The notes beneath the pieces are model-generated. The model was not told the origin of the DNA. It made no database searches and saw only the letters and a list, made by a program, of their open reading frames with translations. From positions 62,001 through 126,000 of the forward strand of contig NZ_BBCP01000002.1 in NCBI RefSeq assembly GCF_001316105.1: a stretch of DNA of 64,000 nt, given 5' to 3'. The stretch's first letter is position 1, and every line of letters starts with the position of its first letter. The stretch comes from Thermogymnomonas acidicola JCM 13583. GTDB taxonomy: Archaea > Thermoplasmatota > Thermoplasmata > Thermoplasmatales > Thermoplasmataceae. This document shows, piece after piece, positions 41,758-52,998 of this stretch. Both the position numbers and the translations under genes were made by a program.

Positions 41758-43076
41758 ATGACAGTCACAGGCACTCATGTGCGCTCCTCATGGAGGGGGG
41801 GCGTTGCCTGGGGAGCATTCTTCGCCTCCTGGGGGGGAGGCTGGCTCCTCGACGGTTTCACAGCATCGGTGTATGCCTTCGTTGCGCTTCCCGCGACGCA
41901 GTACCTTCTTCCGGCATCGCACATCCCCCCCCTGAAGTACGAGAGCTTCTTCCTCGCGGCCTTCTTCTCAGTGTTCCTCATCGGGTGGGGTACCGCATTC
42001 ATTTTCGGGCCACTAGGTGACAGATACGGTAGGTTCAGGGTCCTGGCCATCAGCATAGCACTCTACGGAGTGGGTTCTGTGCTCAGCGGACTCTCAACTA
42101 ACGCCTACGAGTTTATGGCTTTCAGGTTCATCACGGGCCTCGGTATCGGCGCGGAGTGGTTTGTCGGTGGGACCAGCGTTGCTGAGATCTTCCCAGAGGA
42201 CAGGAGGGTGTTCGGTGCCGGCCTATTCCACTCCGGCTACTACTTCGGCTACTTCTTCGCTGCCCTGGCAGCGCTGTTCCTGCAGTCCATCATCGGCTTC
42301 AGGGGGCATGCTCATCCTCGGCGTAATACCGGTGGCCTTCATAATGTACATAAGGTACACAACAAAGGAGCCTGAGAGGTGGGAGAGGGCCAGGGAGAGG
42401 ATGGGCGGGAACATAAGCTCCTGGAAGGCGTTTAGGTCCATATTCAGCAGGGAGTACCTGAGGGTCACCGTGGTCTCCTCCGTGGTCATGGTAGCGGTCA
42501 TCCTGGGCCTCTGGAGCGGCACTGTATATGTGCCCACGGCGATAGAGAAGATGGCTGCCATAGACGGAATAGCGAAGACGCAGTTCCTGAGGCTCTCGGC
42601 GCTTGGAGGTGCTGTCACTTCAACCCTCACAATCGTTGGCTGCATCCTCATGCCGCTGATGGCAGAGAGGGTGGGCAGGAGGATAACTCTTATCGTTTTC
42701 CTTGCCTGCATGGCCGTGTCTGTCTACGTGATCTACGGAATAGTCTACTACCTGCACAGCCTCACGGACATGTTCGCCCTCCTTGTGCTGCTGGGCTTCG
42801 GAGGGGGGGCCGATTTCTCCGTCTTCTCCCTCTGGCTGCCTGAACTCTACCCCCACCGAGGCAAGGAGCAGCGGCTTCGGCGCAGTGACTACACTCGGCA
42901 GGTACTTCGCTGCTGGCTTCGAGTTCCTCATAGGCATAATAACCCTGGCCGTGGGCTTCGGCCATGGCATTGCGTACACCGCCATAGCATTCGTGGCTGT
43001 GATGCCGCTTGTCTTCCTGATCAGGGAGACCACGGGGGGCAAGGGCCTCAGGGAGGAGGTGCTCAGGGGGGGCTGA
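41758..43076 (+). CDS. MFS transporter (metabolite:H+ symporter type)
   Basis: About 435 residues, twelve helices. Loop-2 motif GPLGDRYGRFR lies near residue 85, FITGLGIGAEWFVGGTSVAEIFPEDRR near 125 and the central-loop KEPERWERARER near 205. A second-half motif AERVGRRI is near 305 and LPELYPT.ARSSGFGAV near 365. Joins: near 42305 (G5 where four gives FRGMLILGVIP) and near 42860. It resembles the transporter at 212 in family but is clearly a different protein. It converges with the acyl-CoA dehydrogenase gene, with five bases between stops. Substrate unknown; an organic acid or sugar is likely. Confidence 0.87.
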
Positions 43077-43081
43077 TGGCC

Positions 43082-44731
43082 TCACCCCCCCTTCCTTCCC
43101 AGCAGCATCCAGCCGTACAGGTCGGTGTACTGTGAGAAGTCCAGGTTGCCGTGCACCTCGGTGAAGTTCCTCCTGTAGTAAAGGTCGGCTGCCATCCTGA
43201 CCAGCCTTTCCCCCCGTGTCGGTATATGCATCGTAGAGATAGGTCAGTGCCATGAGCCTGGCGAAGCCATCGGCTATCTGCTTCTGGTAGTACTGTAGAG
43301 TGCCGGACTCCTGCGCTCCGTACAGGGTGTCCATGACCGAGTCCAGCGCGACCTTTAGGTTGCCCGAAACCGCCCTGTCAGAGGCGTCCCTGACCCTCTC
43401 CACCTCCTCCTGGATGGCCTCCCTGACCCTGGGCAGCACCTCCATGAAGTCCAGGGCCTGTATGTTGCTGGTGCCCTCCCATATCGACGTTACTATGGCG
43501 TCCCTGTGCAGCTTCTCCACCACATACTCCGAGAGGAATCCCCCCCTGCCGCCCATGAGCTCCATGGCGTACCTCGTCACCCTGTCGGACGTCCAGGCGG
43601 CCAGGTTCTTGGCCAGGTGCGACAGGCCCTTGCGTATTGGTACAGCGGCGTGTAAGGTGGCCTCTCGTCTATGCACCTGGAGAACCTGTCCGCAGCGACG
43701 AGGGAAAGTACCGTGGCCGCCTCAAGGTCAGATTCGAGTTCAATGAGGTCCCGCTGGGCCAGGGGGATGCTCCACAACGGGCCTGCCGAAGGCGCTCCTC
43801 GCGGATGCGTAGAGGCAAGCTCCCACAGTGCCTTCCTCGCCATGCCCACAGCGGCCATGGCATCGTCTATCCTGGACATCGTAAGGATCTCAAGGGCCTG
43901 GTATATCCCGTCCCCCTGCTTCCCGAGAAGATAGGCCTCTGAACCCTCCAGGATGACTTCACCAGTTGGCACAAGTACCGTGCCGAGTTTGTCCTTCAGC
44001 CTCCTGACCTCGTAGTTGGGGGGGGTGCCGTCGTCCCTCCTTGCCGGTACGAAGAAGGTGCATACGGATCTGATGCCTGGAGGCGAGCCCCCCCTGACCC
44101 TCGCCGTCACTATGGCGCCGTCCGCAAGTCCCGCGTTGCTGGCGAAGTACTTGTTACCACCGTGCAGCCTGAACCTCTCACCGTCTGGAACGGCCTCCGT
44201 TCTAGTGTTCGCCAGGTCACTGCCTGCCTGTATCTCGGTGTAGAACGTGGCCCCCCCAAGCCACATGTCAGGGCCAGCGAACCTCTCAACGTACCTATCA
44301 AGGGCGCCGCTGCCGTATTTCATGAGAGCGTAGAGCGTCTGGCCCGTGAGGGTGAGAGTGCAGAACAGGCCCGCATCGGAGACCAGGTAGGCGGAGAGGA
44401 AGTGCGTCATCAGGTCTCTTTCCCTGTATATTGAGGAGTTCACGCCCATCCCGTGGAGGCGGCGCAGTATGTCCCAGTGAGATCGGGAGAGCCAGACCGC
44501 ATCGAGCCTCCTGTCATCAATGCCGTAGCTGACCAGCTTCGGGCGGCCGAAGTGGTCAAGGAACATGGCCTCCTCCATGAGCTCCTCTGACACATAGAGG
44601 CCGAGGCCCGAGAGCGTGCCAGACCTTTCCCTGAAGCCTGTGTACTCCAGGAATGTCCTGAGGGGCCTGTCCTCACTGAAGTAGTTGATCCCCCCCTTTG
44701 ACAGGAAAACGCTGGAGAAGTCGAGTCTCAT
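43082..44731 (-). CDS. Acyl-CoA dehydrogenase, AidB-like
   Basis: About 545 residues. The FAD/substrate region reads ATFYTEIQAGSDLANTRTEA near 170, then LHGGNKYFASNAG and the central PTGEVILEGSEAYLLG. The C-terminal helical domain has MELMGGRGFLSEYVVEKLHRDAIVTSIWEGTSNIQALD, close to AidB and related enzymes. A tail of about 120 residues follows, ending DLYGWMLLGRKGG. Joins lie near 43650 and near 43211. Starts at 44770 (GTG), 44743 and 44731 are all open. I prefer 44731 because a TTATTAA element lies about 25 bases upstream and MRLDFSSVFLSK is the first conserved stretch. AidB proteins bind flavin and are linked to alkylation stress in bacteria; here a catabolic role is equally possible. Confidence 0.85.
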
Positions 44732-45030
44732 GGGGGAATGCATGTTGGAAAGCGTTAATAATGGTTTCACAGTGACCCCCCCAGGTATAAAGGAATGCTC
44801 CCGTGGCTGCCTATGCCATATTCCGTCCCCCCCGGAGGTGGCATGGAAATGAGGTCACCTGCAGGCCACGGTACCACTCGGACCGGCTGGTTTCCTGCCT
44901 TGGCGGGAGAGCGGGGTACCACCTAAAGGCTTAAGAAATAGAAGTAAATACGACCCCCCCGCTCCTTCTTTAGGGGCGCTGGGGTGCTCCGACCCCCCCG
45001 CTGGAATGCACCGATTCCAGGGTAGAAGAG

Positions 45031-46483
45031 ATGAGTGAACACAGGAACCTGATTCTGGCAAGCGTGATGATAGGCATGCTCATGTCGGCCATAGACACCA
45101 CCATTGTTATACTGGCACTGCCGACGATCACAGAATCGCTCAAGGCACCCTTCCTTGACACAATCTGGGTCATACTGATATACCTACTGGTCCTCGCGGC
45201 GCTGACAACACAGCTGGGGGAGGCTCGGGGACATATTCGGCAGGGGGAGGGCATTCAACATAGGCTTCCTGCTCTTCATAGCCGGCTCCGCTGCGTCTGG
45301 CGCCGCACCCGATGCCAGGTTCCTCATAGCGGCCAGGGCCTTCCAGGGCCTGGGCGCCGTCCTGATCCAGGGGGAACAGCAGCGCCATAGTAGCTGACTA
45401 CTTCGAGCCGAGCCAGAGGGGCAGGGCCTTCGGCATAACCTCCATGGGCTGGAACATAGGCGGTGTCCTCGGGATTGTCTTGGGCGGCATAATCACCACG
45501 TTCATAGGCTGGCGGTACATATTCTACATCAACGTGCCAGTGGGCCTCATAGGGTTCGCTTTAGGCCTCAAGTACATAAGGGACAACAGGAGGACAGAGA
45601 CAAAGATCGACTATGCGGGCACTGTGCTCCTCGTGCTGCTGCTCTCCCTCATATCATACGGTGCGGTGGAGATCGCAGGCAACGGCGTGAAGGCCTCCTA
45701 CATAGCCATGGTCCTGGTCGGCCTCGTCCTCCTTGTGCCATTCGTGCTCATCGAGAGGAGGGTCAGGGACCCCCCCGTGATCTCGATGTCCGCCTTCAGG
45801 GAAAAGCTTCTCTCCCTGTCCCTGACGGCCGCAACGCTGCAGGCTGTGGGATTCCTCTCAGTGCTCTTCCTCATCATAATGTACCTACAGGGCATCAGGG
45901 GGCATGACCCCCCCCTGGACGCCTCACTCCTCCTTGTCCCTGGCTACGTCGTGTCGAGCCTGCTCGCACCCAGGATGGGGGCGCCTCTCCGACAGGGTCG
46001 GACCCAGGCTCATCGCTGGCACCGGCATAGCACTCATGGCAGTGGGCGTCCTCGTCTACCTGCAGATGGGGGTCAGCACATCGATATACATTGTTGTCCT
46101 GGGCTCGATTGTTACAGGGATCGGAGGTGCAATGTTCTGGCCCTCTAACAACAGCGCAGTCATGGCGGGCCCCCCCTAGGAACCTCTACGGCTCAATATC
46201 TGGCCTCCTGAGGACACTGACGAACATAGGCACTCTCATGAGCTACGTCATAGCCATATCCATAGCCGCACTGTCGGTACCCAGGTACGTGGCATTCGAG
46301 GTCTTCCTGGGGGGGGTCACGAAGCTGGTTGGGGGGCGTGTCGTCAAAGTTCATGGTGGGGGGGATACACGCCGCCCTGATAGCGAGCCTGGTTATACTC
46401 GTGGGAGCGGCGATTGCGTCCTTCTCAGGCGGGAACGGGAGGGCCAGGCAGGACTACCGACCGAGTCTGCGGGTAAGAAGTGA
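45031..46483 (+). CDS. MFS drug-efflux type transporter (DHA2/EmrB-QacA, 14 helices)
   Basis: About 480 residues. Helix 1 motif [15 protein letters not shown] near 18, loop 2 [12 protein letters not shown] near 70, antiporter motif [20 protein letters not shown] near 145, and FINVP-like [12 protein letters not shown] near 175 are DHA2 hallmarks. Joins: G5 at 45216-45220 and 45370-45374, where four give LGRLGD and [13 protein letters not shown]; near 45980 (G5 for four); near 46173; and runs near 46311-46365. The C-terminus is uncertain, ending at 46483 or, in another frame, at 46535. Proton-driven export of toxic or amphipathic compounds is the family role. Confidence 0.87.
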
Positions 46484-46795
46484 TGCTGGAATTTCCAGGG
46501 TCCCAAACCATTACCCCCCGGGCCGCCAGGATTAACAGAATGCTGGACTATATGCCTGACATGGCATCCCGCAGGATTCTGTTTCCCTTGATGTTACACC
46601 CAGCTGCGTGTGATACGCGCCTGGAGCGATCCGGCCCCATCCCCCCCTGAGTGCCAGTATCAGAGCACCGGGGGGGTCTACGGAACATGGTGGAGGGGGG
46701 GCATCACGACCTGCAAGGGCCCTGCGATCATGTGTTCGTGCCCGAAACGGTGTGAGGGGGGGAGAAACTTTTAAGCCATCCAGGGATGCTCAAGC
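46484..46795. other. Intergenic region upstream of thermopsin
   Basis: Roughly 300 bases holding the uncertain 3' end of the efflux gene and the thermopsin promoter (ctttaag region, 46768-46775). Several G/C runs occur here although the DNA is probably non-coding. Confidence 0.4.
46768..46775 (+). promoter_or_regulatory. TATA-like box of the thermopsin gene
   Basis: acttttaa lies 21-28 bases before the ATG at 46796. Confidence 0.45.
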
Positions 46796-48803
46796 ATGCT
46801 GAGGTCCCTCACGCTAATCCTTGTGATGCTCCTCATCCTAACCCTGATCCCGCTCTCACACCCTCATGCCCAGGTACAGGGCGGCGTTTTCCCGGGGGAA
46901 GGGCATGCAGGTCAACCCGTTCAGCTCCTACCAGGCCGAACCGGCCCCCCCTGTGGGCATAGCGGACTACGGCATAGGCCCAGGTGGCACCCCCCCTTAC
47001 GAGTACAGGACCAGTTCCTTTCTAGGCACTGTTAGCATAGGTTCGCTGCGAACCTATAACGGCTCGCTAAACAGCACCGCCAGCGACATGTCCATACAAC
47101 TGAATGTCAACCTGGTCTTCAACGATTCCGGAGTGCAGTATGTGTACTGGGTACAGGACGTTGCGTTCCTGAACACCACAAATGGCCAGGTGTTCTTCAT
47201 AGACAACATATGGAACATGAGTTCTCCAGGCGCGAGCATGTACAACTCAACGGTCTCAGGCAACGGCACAGTGGCGCCTGCGGGAAAGAGTATCGATTAC
47301 TATTACTACGCGCCCAACAACACGCTCCCCCCGGCAACGGAATAGACCTGAGGTACCCTGCAACCCTCGACCTCATGGTCAACGCCACGCAGCCAGGCAG
47401 GGACCCCCCCGAGGTCACCTTCTATTACAATGACGGGTACGGGTGGGTGGCCTTCGACACCGTTACATTCACCTTCGCAACCAACGTCTCCGGAAAGCCC
47501 GTGTTCGAGGTGAACGGCTTCCAGTACGAGCCCACAGGATACACGTTCTACGATGCGGAGCTCATACTCGGCGGGCCGGGGAACGGGACGGGCACTCAGG
47601 ATATGGATTCGAATGTCTACCTCTCGCTCCTCTACTACAACGGCCACAACTTCCAGGAGATAGCGAACGCATACAACTTCGGCTCTAACACTGCAGAGAC
47701 CCTGTGGAACGCCACGGACAGTGCCTACTACTACCCGCAGAACGGGTCGCTGTTCGCCCTTGTGAAGAACAGCTCCACCGGTGACGCCCTTGGAACCATA
47801 TACACGAGCAACGAGGTCAGCTTCCTCAACATCTCCACCGGCTTCTACTCTGGGTACGTTGAGGTCAACAACACCGGGTATGCCTTCAGTGGCTGGTCAG
47901 CCAACCTGACACTGGCCCCCCGGCACGTACGAGGTCAGGCTGCTGGACAGGGGGGGCCAGGTGGTATTCCAGCAGAACGTGACTCTGAAGGCCGGCCATT
48001 ACAGGCACCTGGACGCCGGGAAGCTCTACACCGTCACGTTCACAGAACACGGCCTCCCACAGGGTTACGGGTGGGAGGTCAGGCTGGACACAGGCACAGT
48101 GCTGAAGGGAGACGCGCAGAACCTCTCCGTGCAGCTCTCCAATGGAACCTACAACTATACCGTCATATCGCTTGAGAACACCTACTTACCTGTGAACTCC
48201 ACCGGCACGTTCTTTGTCAACGGGTCCAACACCGTGCTGTATGTGAACTTCACGCTCCTCACCTACAGGGTCGATTTCATGGAGAGCGGCCTGCCTGCCG
48301 GCGCAAAGTGGTCGGTAACCATAGGCAACATGAGCGTCAGCACATCGAACAGGACCATAGTGTTCGAACTGCCCAACGGCACCTATAACTTCACTGTACA
48401 CTGGAGCAACACCACCTATCTGCCATACCCGGACATGGGCACGTTTTATGTGGACGGGAAGGGCATTTCCCTTTACATAACGTTCTACAGCACACTCAAC
48501 ACCGTGACGGTGGAGGAGACGGGCCTCTCAGGGCAGGTGTGGAAGATCGTGGTCGGAAACTATACGGTCGAAACGTCCAGCACGGCCCTCAGCATACTCA
48601 TGCCGAACGGGACATACAGTGTCCTGGTACAGGCTCCTCCCGGGTACAGGGCAGAATACAACAGCACCCTGAGGGTGGACGGTTCCAACGTGACACTGCA
48701 GATAAAGTTCGAGAAGGTGTCAAACGGCCTCCTGACGTTTGGCCTCGTGATCCTGATCCTTGTTGCGGTCGTGGTGGCAGCCGCAGTGATCAGGAGGAGG
48801 TGA
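46796..48803 (+). CDS. Thermopsin-family acid protease (peptidase A5), membrane-anchored
   Basis: About 665 residues. Signal peptide MLRSLTLILVMLLILTLIPL is followed by the thermopsin core: QAEPAPPVGIADYGI near residue 45, YEYRTSSFLG, MSIQLNVNLVFNDSG and YVYWVQDVAFLNTTNGQVFFIDNIWNMSS. The rest of the catalytic region contains many Asn glycosylation sites. Residues from about 415 carry three tandem beta repeats of the VTFTEHGLP.GYGWEVRL / VDFMESGLPAGAKWSVTIG kind. A C-terminal helix (FGLVILILVAVVVAAAVI) and RRR form an anchor. Joins lie near 46885, near 47330 and near 47920. Thermopsins are secreted proteases active at low pH, found mainly in acidophilic archaea, and would digest extracellular protein. 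Confidence 0.9.
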
Positions 48804-48849
48804 GGCCCCCACCTCCGTAGGTGCACCAATAAGGTACCCGGCCGGTTGG

Positions 48850-48860
48850 GTTTATTAAAG
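48850..48860 (+). promoter_or_regulatory. TATA-like box of the glgB-glgE-treS-mak operon
   Basis: gtttattaaag lies 22-32 bases before the ATG at 48882. It supports the longer GlgB N-terminus and a leaderless first gene. Confidence 0.5.
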
Positions 48861-48881
48861 AACATGCACTATCAACGCATC

Positions 48882-51054
48882 ATGCTGGCAATGGAGCCCG
48901 TCATACGTTTCGAAACATCCAGGCCGGATTCCGTGCTCGGGCCCCCACACTGAAGGGGGGGAGATGGTGAGGATTAACGCCTACCTGCGCTTGCCTTGGA
49001 GGCATGGGTGGAGACGGCCGGCGGGAGGATCGGCATGGAGGAGGTGGGGGAGAAGTTCTTCACGTGCCTTGCAGGCAGGGAAGTCCTTCCGCATGAGTAC
49101 TGGGTGTGCTACAGGGAGATCGGTGGGTACGTCTCAAGGCGTAAAGACCTTACTCCTTCAGGCCGTCCATAAGCGACTTCGAGATATACCTGTACAAGAG
49201 CGGCAGGCTCTACGAGAGTTACAGGACCTGGGTGCCCACATCATGACGATAGAGGGCGTCGAGGGCGTGAGGTTTGCCGTGTGGGCGCCGAACGCCAGGG
49301 CGGTGTCCGTGATCGGGAACTTCAACCACTGGAAGCACGGGGGGGCGCACCCCCATGGTGAACGTACAGGACTCGGGCATATGGGAACTCTTCGTGCCCG
49401 GGATCGGTGAGGGTGAGGTATACAAGTACGCCGTGCGCTGGAGGGACGGCACGGTAAAGGAGAAGGCGGACCCGTACGCCTTCAGGACAGAGAAGAGGCC
49501 GAACACCGGTTCAGTGGTCGCCTCCCTGGACTATGAGTGGAGGAGCAGCTTCAGGGGGGGTGAGCAGTCTGATGCTTCAAGGCCCATGGCCGTCTACGAG
49601 GTGCACCTGGGCTCCTGGAAGCGCGACCCTGCCCGGCCCAACGACTTCCTTTCATACGACAGTATAGCAGAGGACCTGTGCAGGTACGTGAAGAGCATGG
49701 GCTTCACGCATGTGGAGTTCCTGCCCCTCATGGAGCACCCCCTTGACGAGTCCTGGGGGGGTTACCAGGTCACCTCGTACTATGCGCCGAGCGCCAGGTA
49801 CGGCGATCCTGTGGGGGGGCTGAAGAGGCTCATAGACCGGCTGCACTCCGAGGGCATAGGCGTGATCCTGGACTGGGTCCCCGCACACTTCCCTGACGAT
49901 GACTTCTCGCTCTCAAGGTTCGATGGAACGCACCTCTACGACCATGAGGACCCGAGGCTGGGCAGGCACCCTGACTGGGGTACCAGGATATTCAACTACG
50001 GCAGGAACGAGGTGCGGAACTTCCTCATATCGAGCGCGCTATTCTGGCTCAACGAGTACAGGGCAGACGGACTCAGGATCGATGCAGTATCGTCGATGCT
50101 CTACCTGGACTATTCAAGGAAGCCAGGTGAGTGGATACCGAACCGCTACGGGGGGGGAGGGAGAACCTTGAGGCCATAGAGTTCCTCAGGGAACTGAGCA
50201 GGGCGGTGAAGCAGTACAGGCCCGATGCTGTTCTCATTGCAGAGGAGAGCACAGCCTGGCCCGGCGTCACAAGGACACCGGAGGAGGGGGGGCCTGGGCT
50301 TCGACTACAAGTGGAACATGGGGGGGTGGATGCACGACACCCTGGACTACTTCTCCAGGGACCCCATCTACAGGAAGTACGAGCAGGACAGGCTGACCTT
50401 CGAGATGTGGTACGCATACAGCGAAAGGTACATACTGCCCCTGTCCCACGACGAGGTAGTGCACGGCAAGGGCTCACTGATAGGCAAGATGCCAGGCGAT
50501 GCCTGGCAGAAGTTCGCCAATCTGAGGCTCATGCTCTCCTACATGTTCATGTTCCCTGGCAAGAAACTCCTCTTCATGGGAAACGAGATAGGGCAGTTCT
50601 CGGAGTGGAACGTGAAGGGGGGGCAGGTGGACTGGGCACTGCTCTCCAGGACCGAGCACAGGGGGGGCCTCCAGGTCCTGGTCAGGGACCTCCTGGCCCT
50701 CTACAGGGAGACGCCCGCACTGCACCAGGCGACTGCGACAGCCAGGGGGGGTTCAGGTGGATAGACTTCTCGGACAGGGACAACAGTGTCATAAGCTTCA
50801 TCAGGAGAGGTAAGGGTGATGAGGTGGTGTGCGTGTTCAACATGACCCCGGTGGTCAGGCACGGGTACAGGGTCGGTGTACCGGAGCCAGGGTATTACAG
50901 GGAGGTCTTCAACTCGGATTCTTCATTCTACGGGGGCTCCAACACCGGCAACATGGGCGGCCGGTCCTCTGAGAGGGTGCCCTTCCACGGCTTCGGGCAG
51001 TCCGTTGAACTGACGCTGCCGCCACTGGCCGCTATCATGCTAAGGAGGGATTGA
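48882..51054 (+). CDS. glgB: 1,4-alpha-glucan branching enzyme
   Basis: About 720 residues, GH13, with both N-terminal beta domains. The first starts [23 protein letters not shown] and ends [17 protein letters not shown]. The second (CBM48) has [24 protein letters not shown]. The catalytic domain has [33 protein letters not shown], nucleophile Asp in [22 protein letters not shown], acid Glu in [12 protein letters not shown] and the [12 protein letters not shown] block. The start moves upstream to ATG 48882 because C5 at 48942-48946 should be four, which opens the frame into the first domain. Other joins lie near 49015, 49145, 49230, 49350, 50150, 50288 and 50750, mostly at G runs. It forms alpha-1,6 branches in the glucan made by GlgE. 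Confidence 0.92.
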
Positions 51055-51055
51055 C

Positions 51056-52998
51056 CTGTCAGGCACCATAAGGATAAGCCAGGTATGGCCCGTGGTCGAG
51101 TGCAACCGGTACCCGGTGAAGAGGACCGTTGGCGAGGATGTTGAAGTAAGGGCGAGGGTCTTTTCTCACGGCACTGACGTTGTCCTGGCAGCCCTGAGGT
51201 ACAGGGCCGCCGGTGGCAGGTGGAAGGAGGTCCGCATGAGACCGCAGCCCGACGACTACTTCACCGCATCGTTCACGATAGAGAGGCTCAGCGACTACGA
51301 GTTCTCGGTCGCAGGGTGGCACAGCCCGCTCCTCACATGGGCCAGGGACTTCGCCAAGTGGTACGCTTCTGGCGAGGACGTGAGTATGGACGCGGAGGAG
51401 GGCAGGGAGATACTGTCAAGGGCCTCGGGAAGAGGCCTGCCAGCAGGGCAGCGGTGCTCAAGCGCCTCATGGAGCCATAGTTGCCAGGGACTACGGCACC
51501 ATCGCTTCCCTCTCCACCTCACCCGGACTGACGGAGGCGGCTTTCCTGTTCGACAGGAGCTGCACCTGGAGGAGGGCGAGGCCGTAAGGGTCAGGGTGGA
51601 AAGGGAGGAGGCAAGGTTCGCATCATGGTACGAGTTCTTCCCCCGCTCGTGCACCTCCGACCCGGGGGGGAAACACGGTACGCTCAGGGACTGCACGGCC
51701 ATGCTCAGGCATGCCAGAGACCTCGGTTTCGACACAGTGTACATAACGCCGATCCACCCGATAGGCAGGACGAACAGGCGTGGAAAGAACGGAGTGATAC
51801 CGTGCGCGCGGGGGGGACCCGGGGGGGAGCCCGTGGGCCATAGGGAGCGATGAGGGCGGGCACAAGAGCGTGAACCCTGATCTCGGCACACTGGAAGACT
51901 TCAGGGAATTTCTGAGGAAGGCGAGGTCGATGGGCCTCGAGGTGGCCATGGACATCGCTCTCCAGTGCTCCCCCCCCGACCACCCGTACGTGAGGGAGCA
52001 CCCGGAGTGGTTCAGACACAGGAAGGACGGTTCGATCAGGTATGCGGAGAACCCGCCGAAGAAGTACTTCGACATATACCCCCCCTTTGACTTCGACACC
52101 ACCGACAGGGAGGGCCTATGGAACGAGATGCTCTCCATCTTCCTCTTCTGGGCAGAGCAGGGCGTCAGGGCCTTCAGGGTCGACAACCCGCACACCAAGC
52201 CCACAGACTTCTGGGAGTGGCTGATAGCGAAAGTGAGGGAAAAGTACCCTGATGCCATATTCCTCGCAGAGGCGTTCACGAGGCCATCCATTATGTACGA
52301 GTTATCGAAGGTTGGCTTCTCCATGTCGTATACATACTTCACATGGAGGAACTATGACTACGAGATCAGGGACTACTTCACCGAGATAAACAGCGGCGAG
52401 GTGGCGGAGCATTTCAGGCCCATGCTCTTCACCAACACCCCCGACATACTCACAGACGTTCTGCAGAAGGGGGGGCAGGCCAGCGTTTATGATGCGTGCA
52501 GTGCTTGCGGCCACGCTGTCACCGCTATGGGGGGGCATATACAGCGGCTTCGAGCTCTGCGAGAACAGGGCCAGGCCGAACTCGGAGGAGTACTTGGACT
52601 CGGAGAAGTACGAGGTGAAGGCCAGGGACTTCGGTGCCCCCCCGGGGAACATAAACGCCTTCATAGCGAGGCTGAACCAGATCAGGAGGGAGTGCAGGCC
52701 CCCCCTGCAGTTCTTCAGGAACGTGGAGTTTTACAGGTCAGACAACCCGAACATAGTGTGTTACTCCAGGTGGCACGGTGATGAGTGGGTCTACGTGGTT
52801 GTGAACGTGAACCCATTCGAGGAGCACTCCGCAACGGTGCAGGTGCCAGTATGGAAGTTCGGCATTGGCTTCAACGAGCCCTACAGGATGGAGGACCTGC
52901 TCAGTGGTGAAGTTTATAACTGGGTTGGGGGGGAGTACAACTACGTGAAACTCACACCAGGAGAGAGGTGTGCACACGTTCTGAGGAGGAGAGCATGA
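51056..52998 (+). CDS. glgE: Alpha-1,4-glucan:maltose-1-phosphate maltosyltransferase
   Basis: About 645 residues of the GH13_3 family. Family hallmarks run in order: [21 protein letters not shown] at the N-terminus, WYEFFPRS and HGTLRDC near 195, then [15 protein letters not shown] and [19 protein letters not shown]. Next come [16 protein letters not shown], the nucleophile block [11 protein letters not shown], the acid block [10 protein letters not shown], then YTYFTWRN and NTPDILTD. The distinctive HTKP and ENPPKKY motifs separate GlgE from other GH13 enzymes. Joins lie near 51430-51500, 51815 and 52520. The start is poorly defined (CTG 51056 or an indel-masked TTG 51051). It extends alpha-1,4-glucan with maltose-1-phosphate. 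Its stop overlaps the TreS start (ATGA). Confidence 0.9.
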
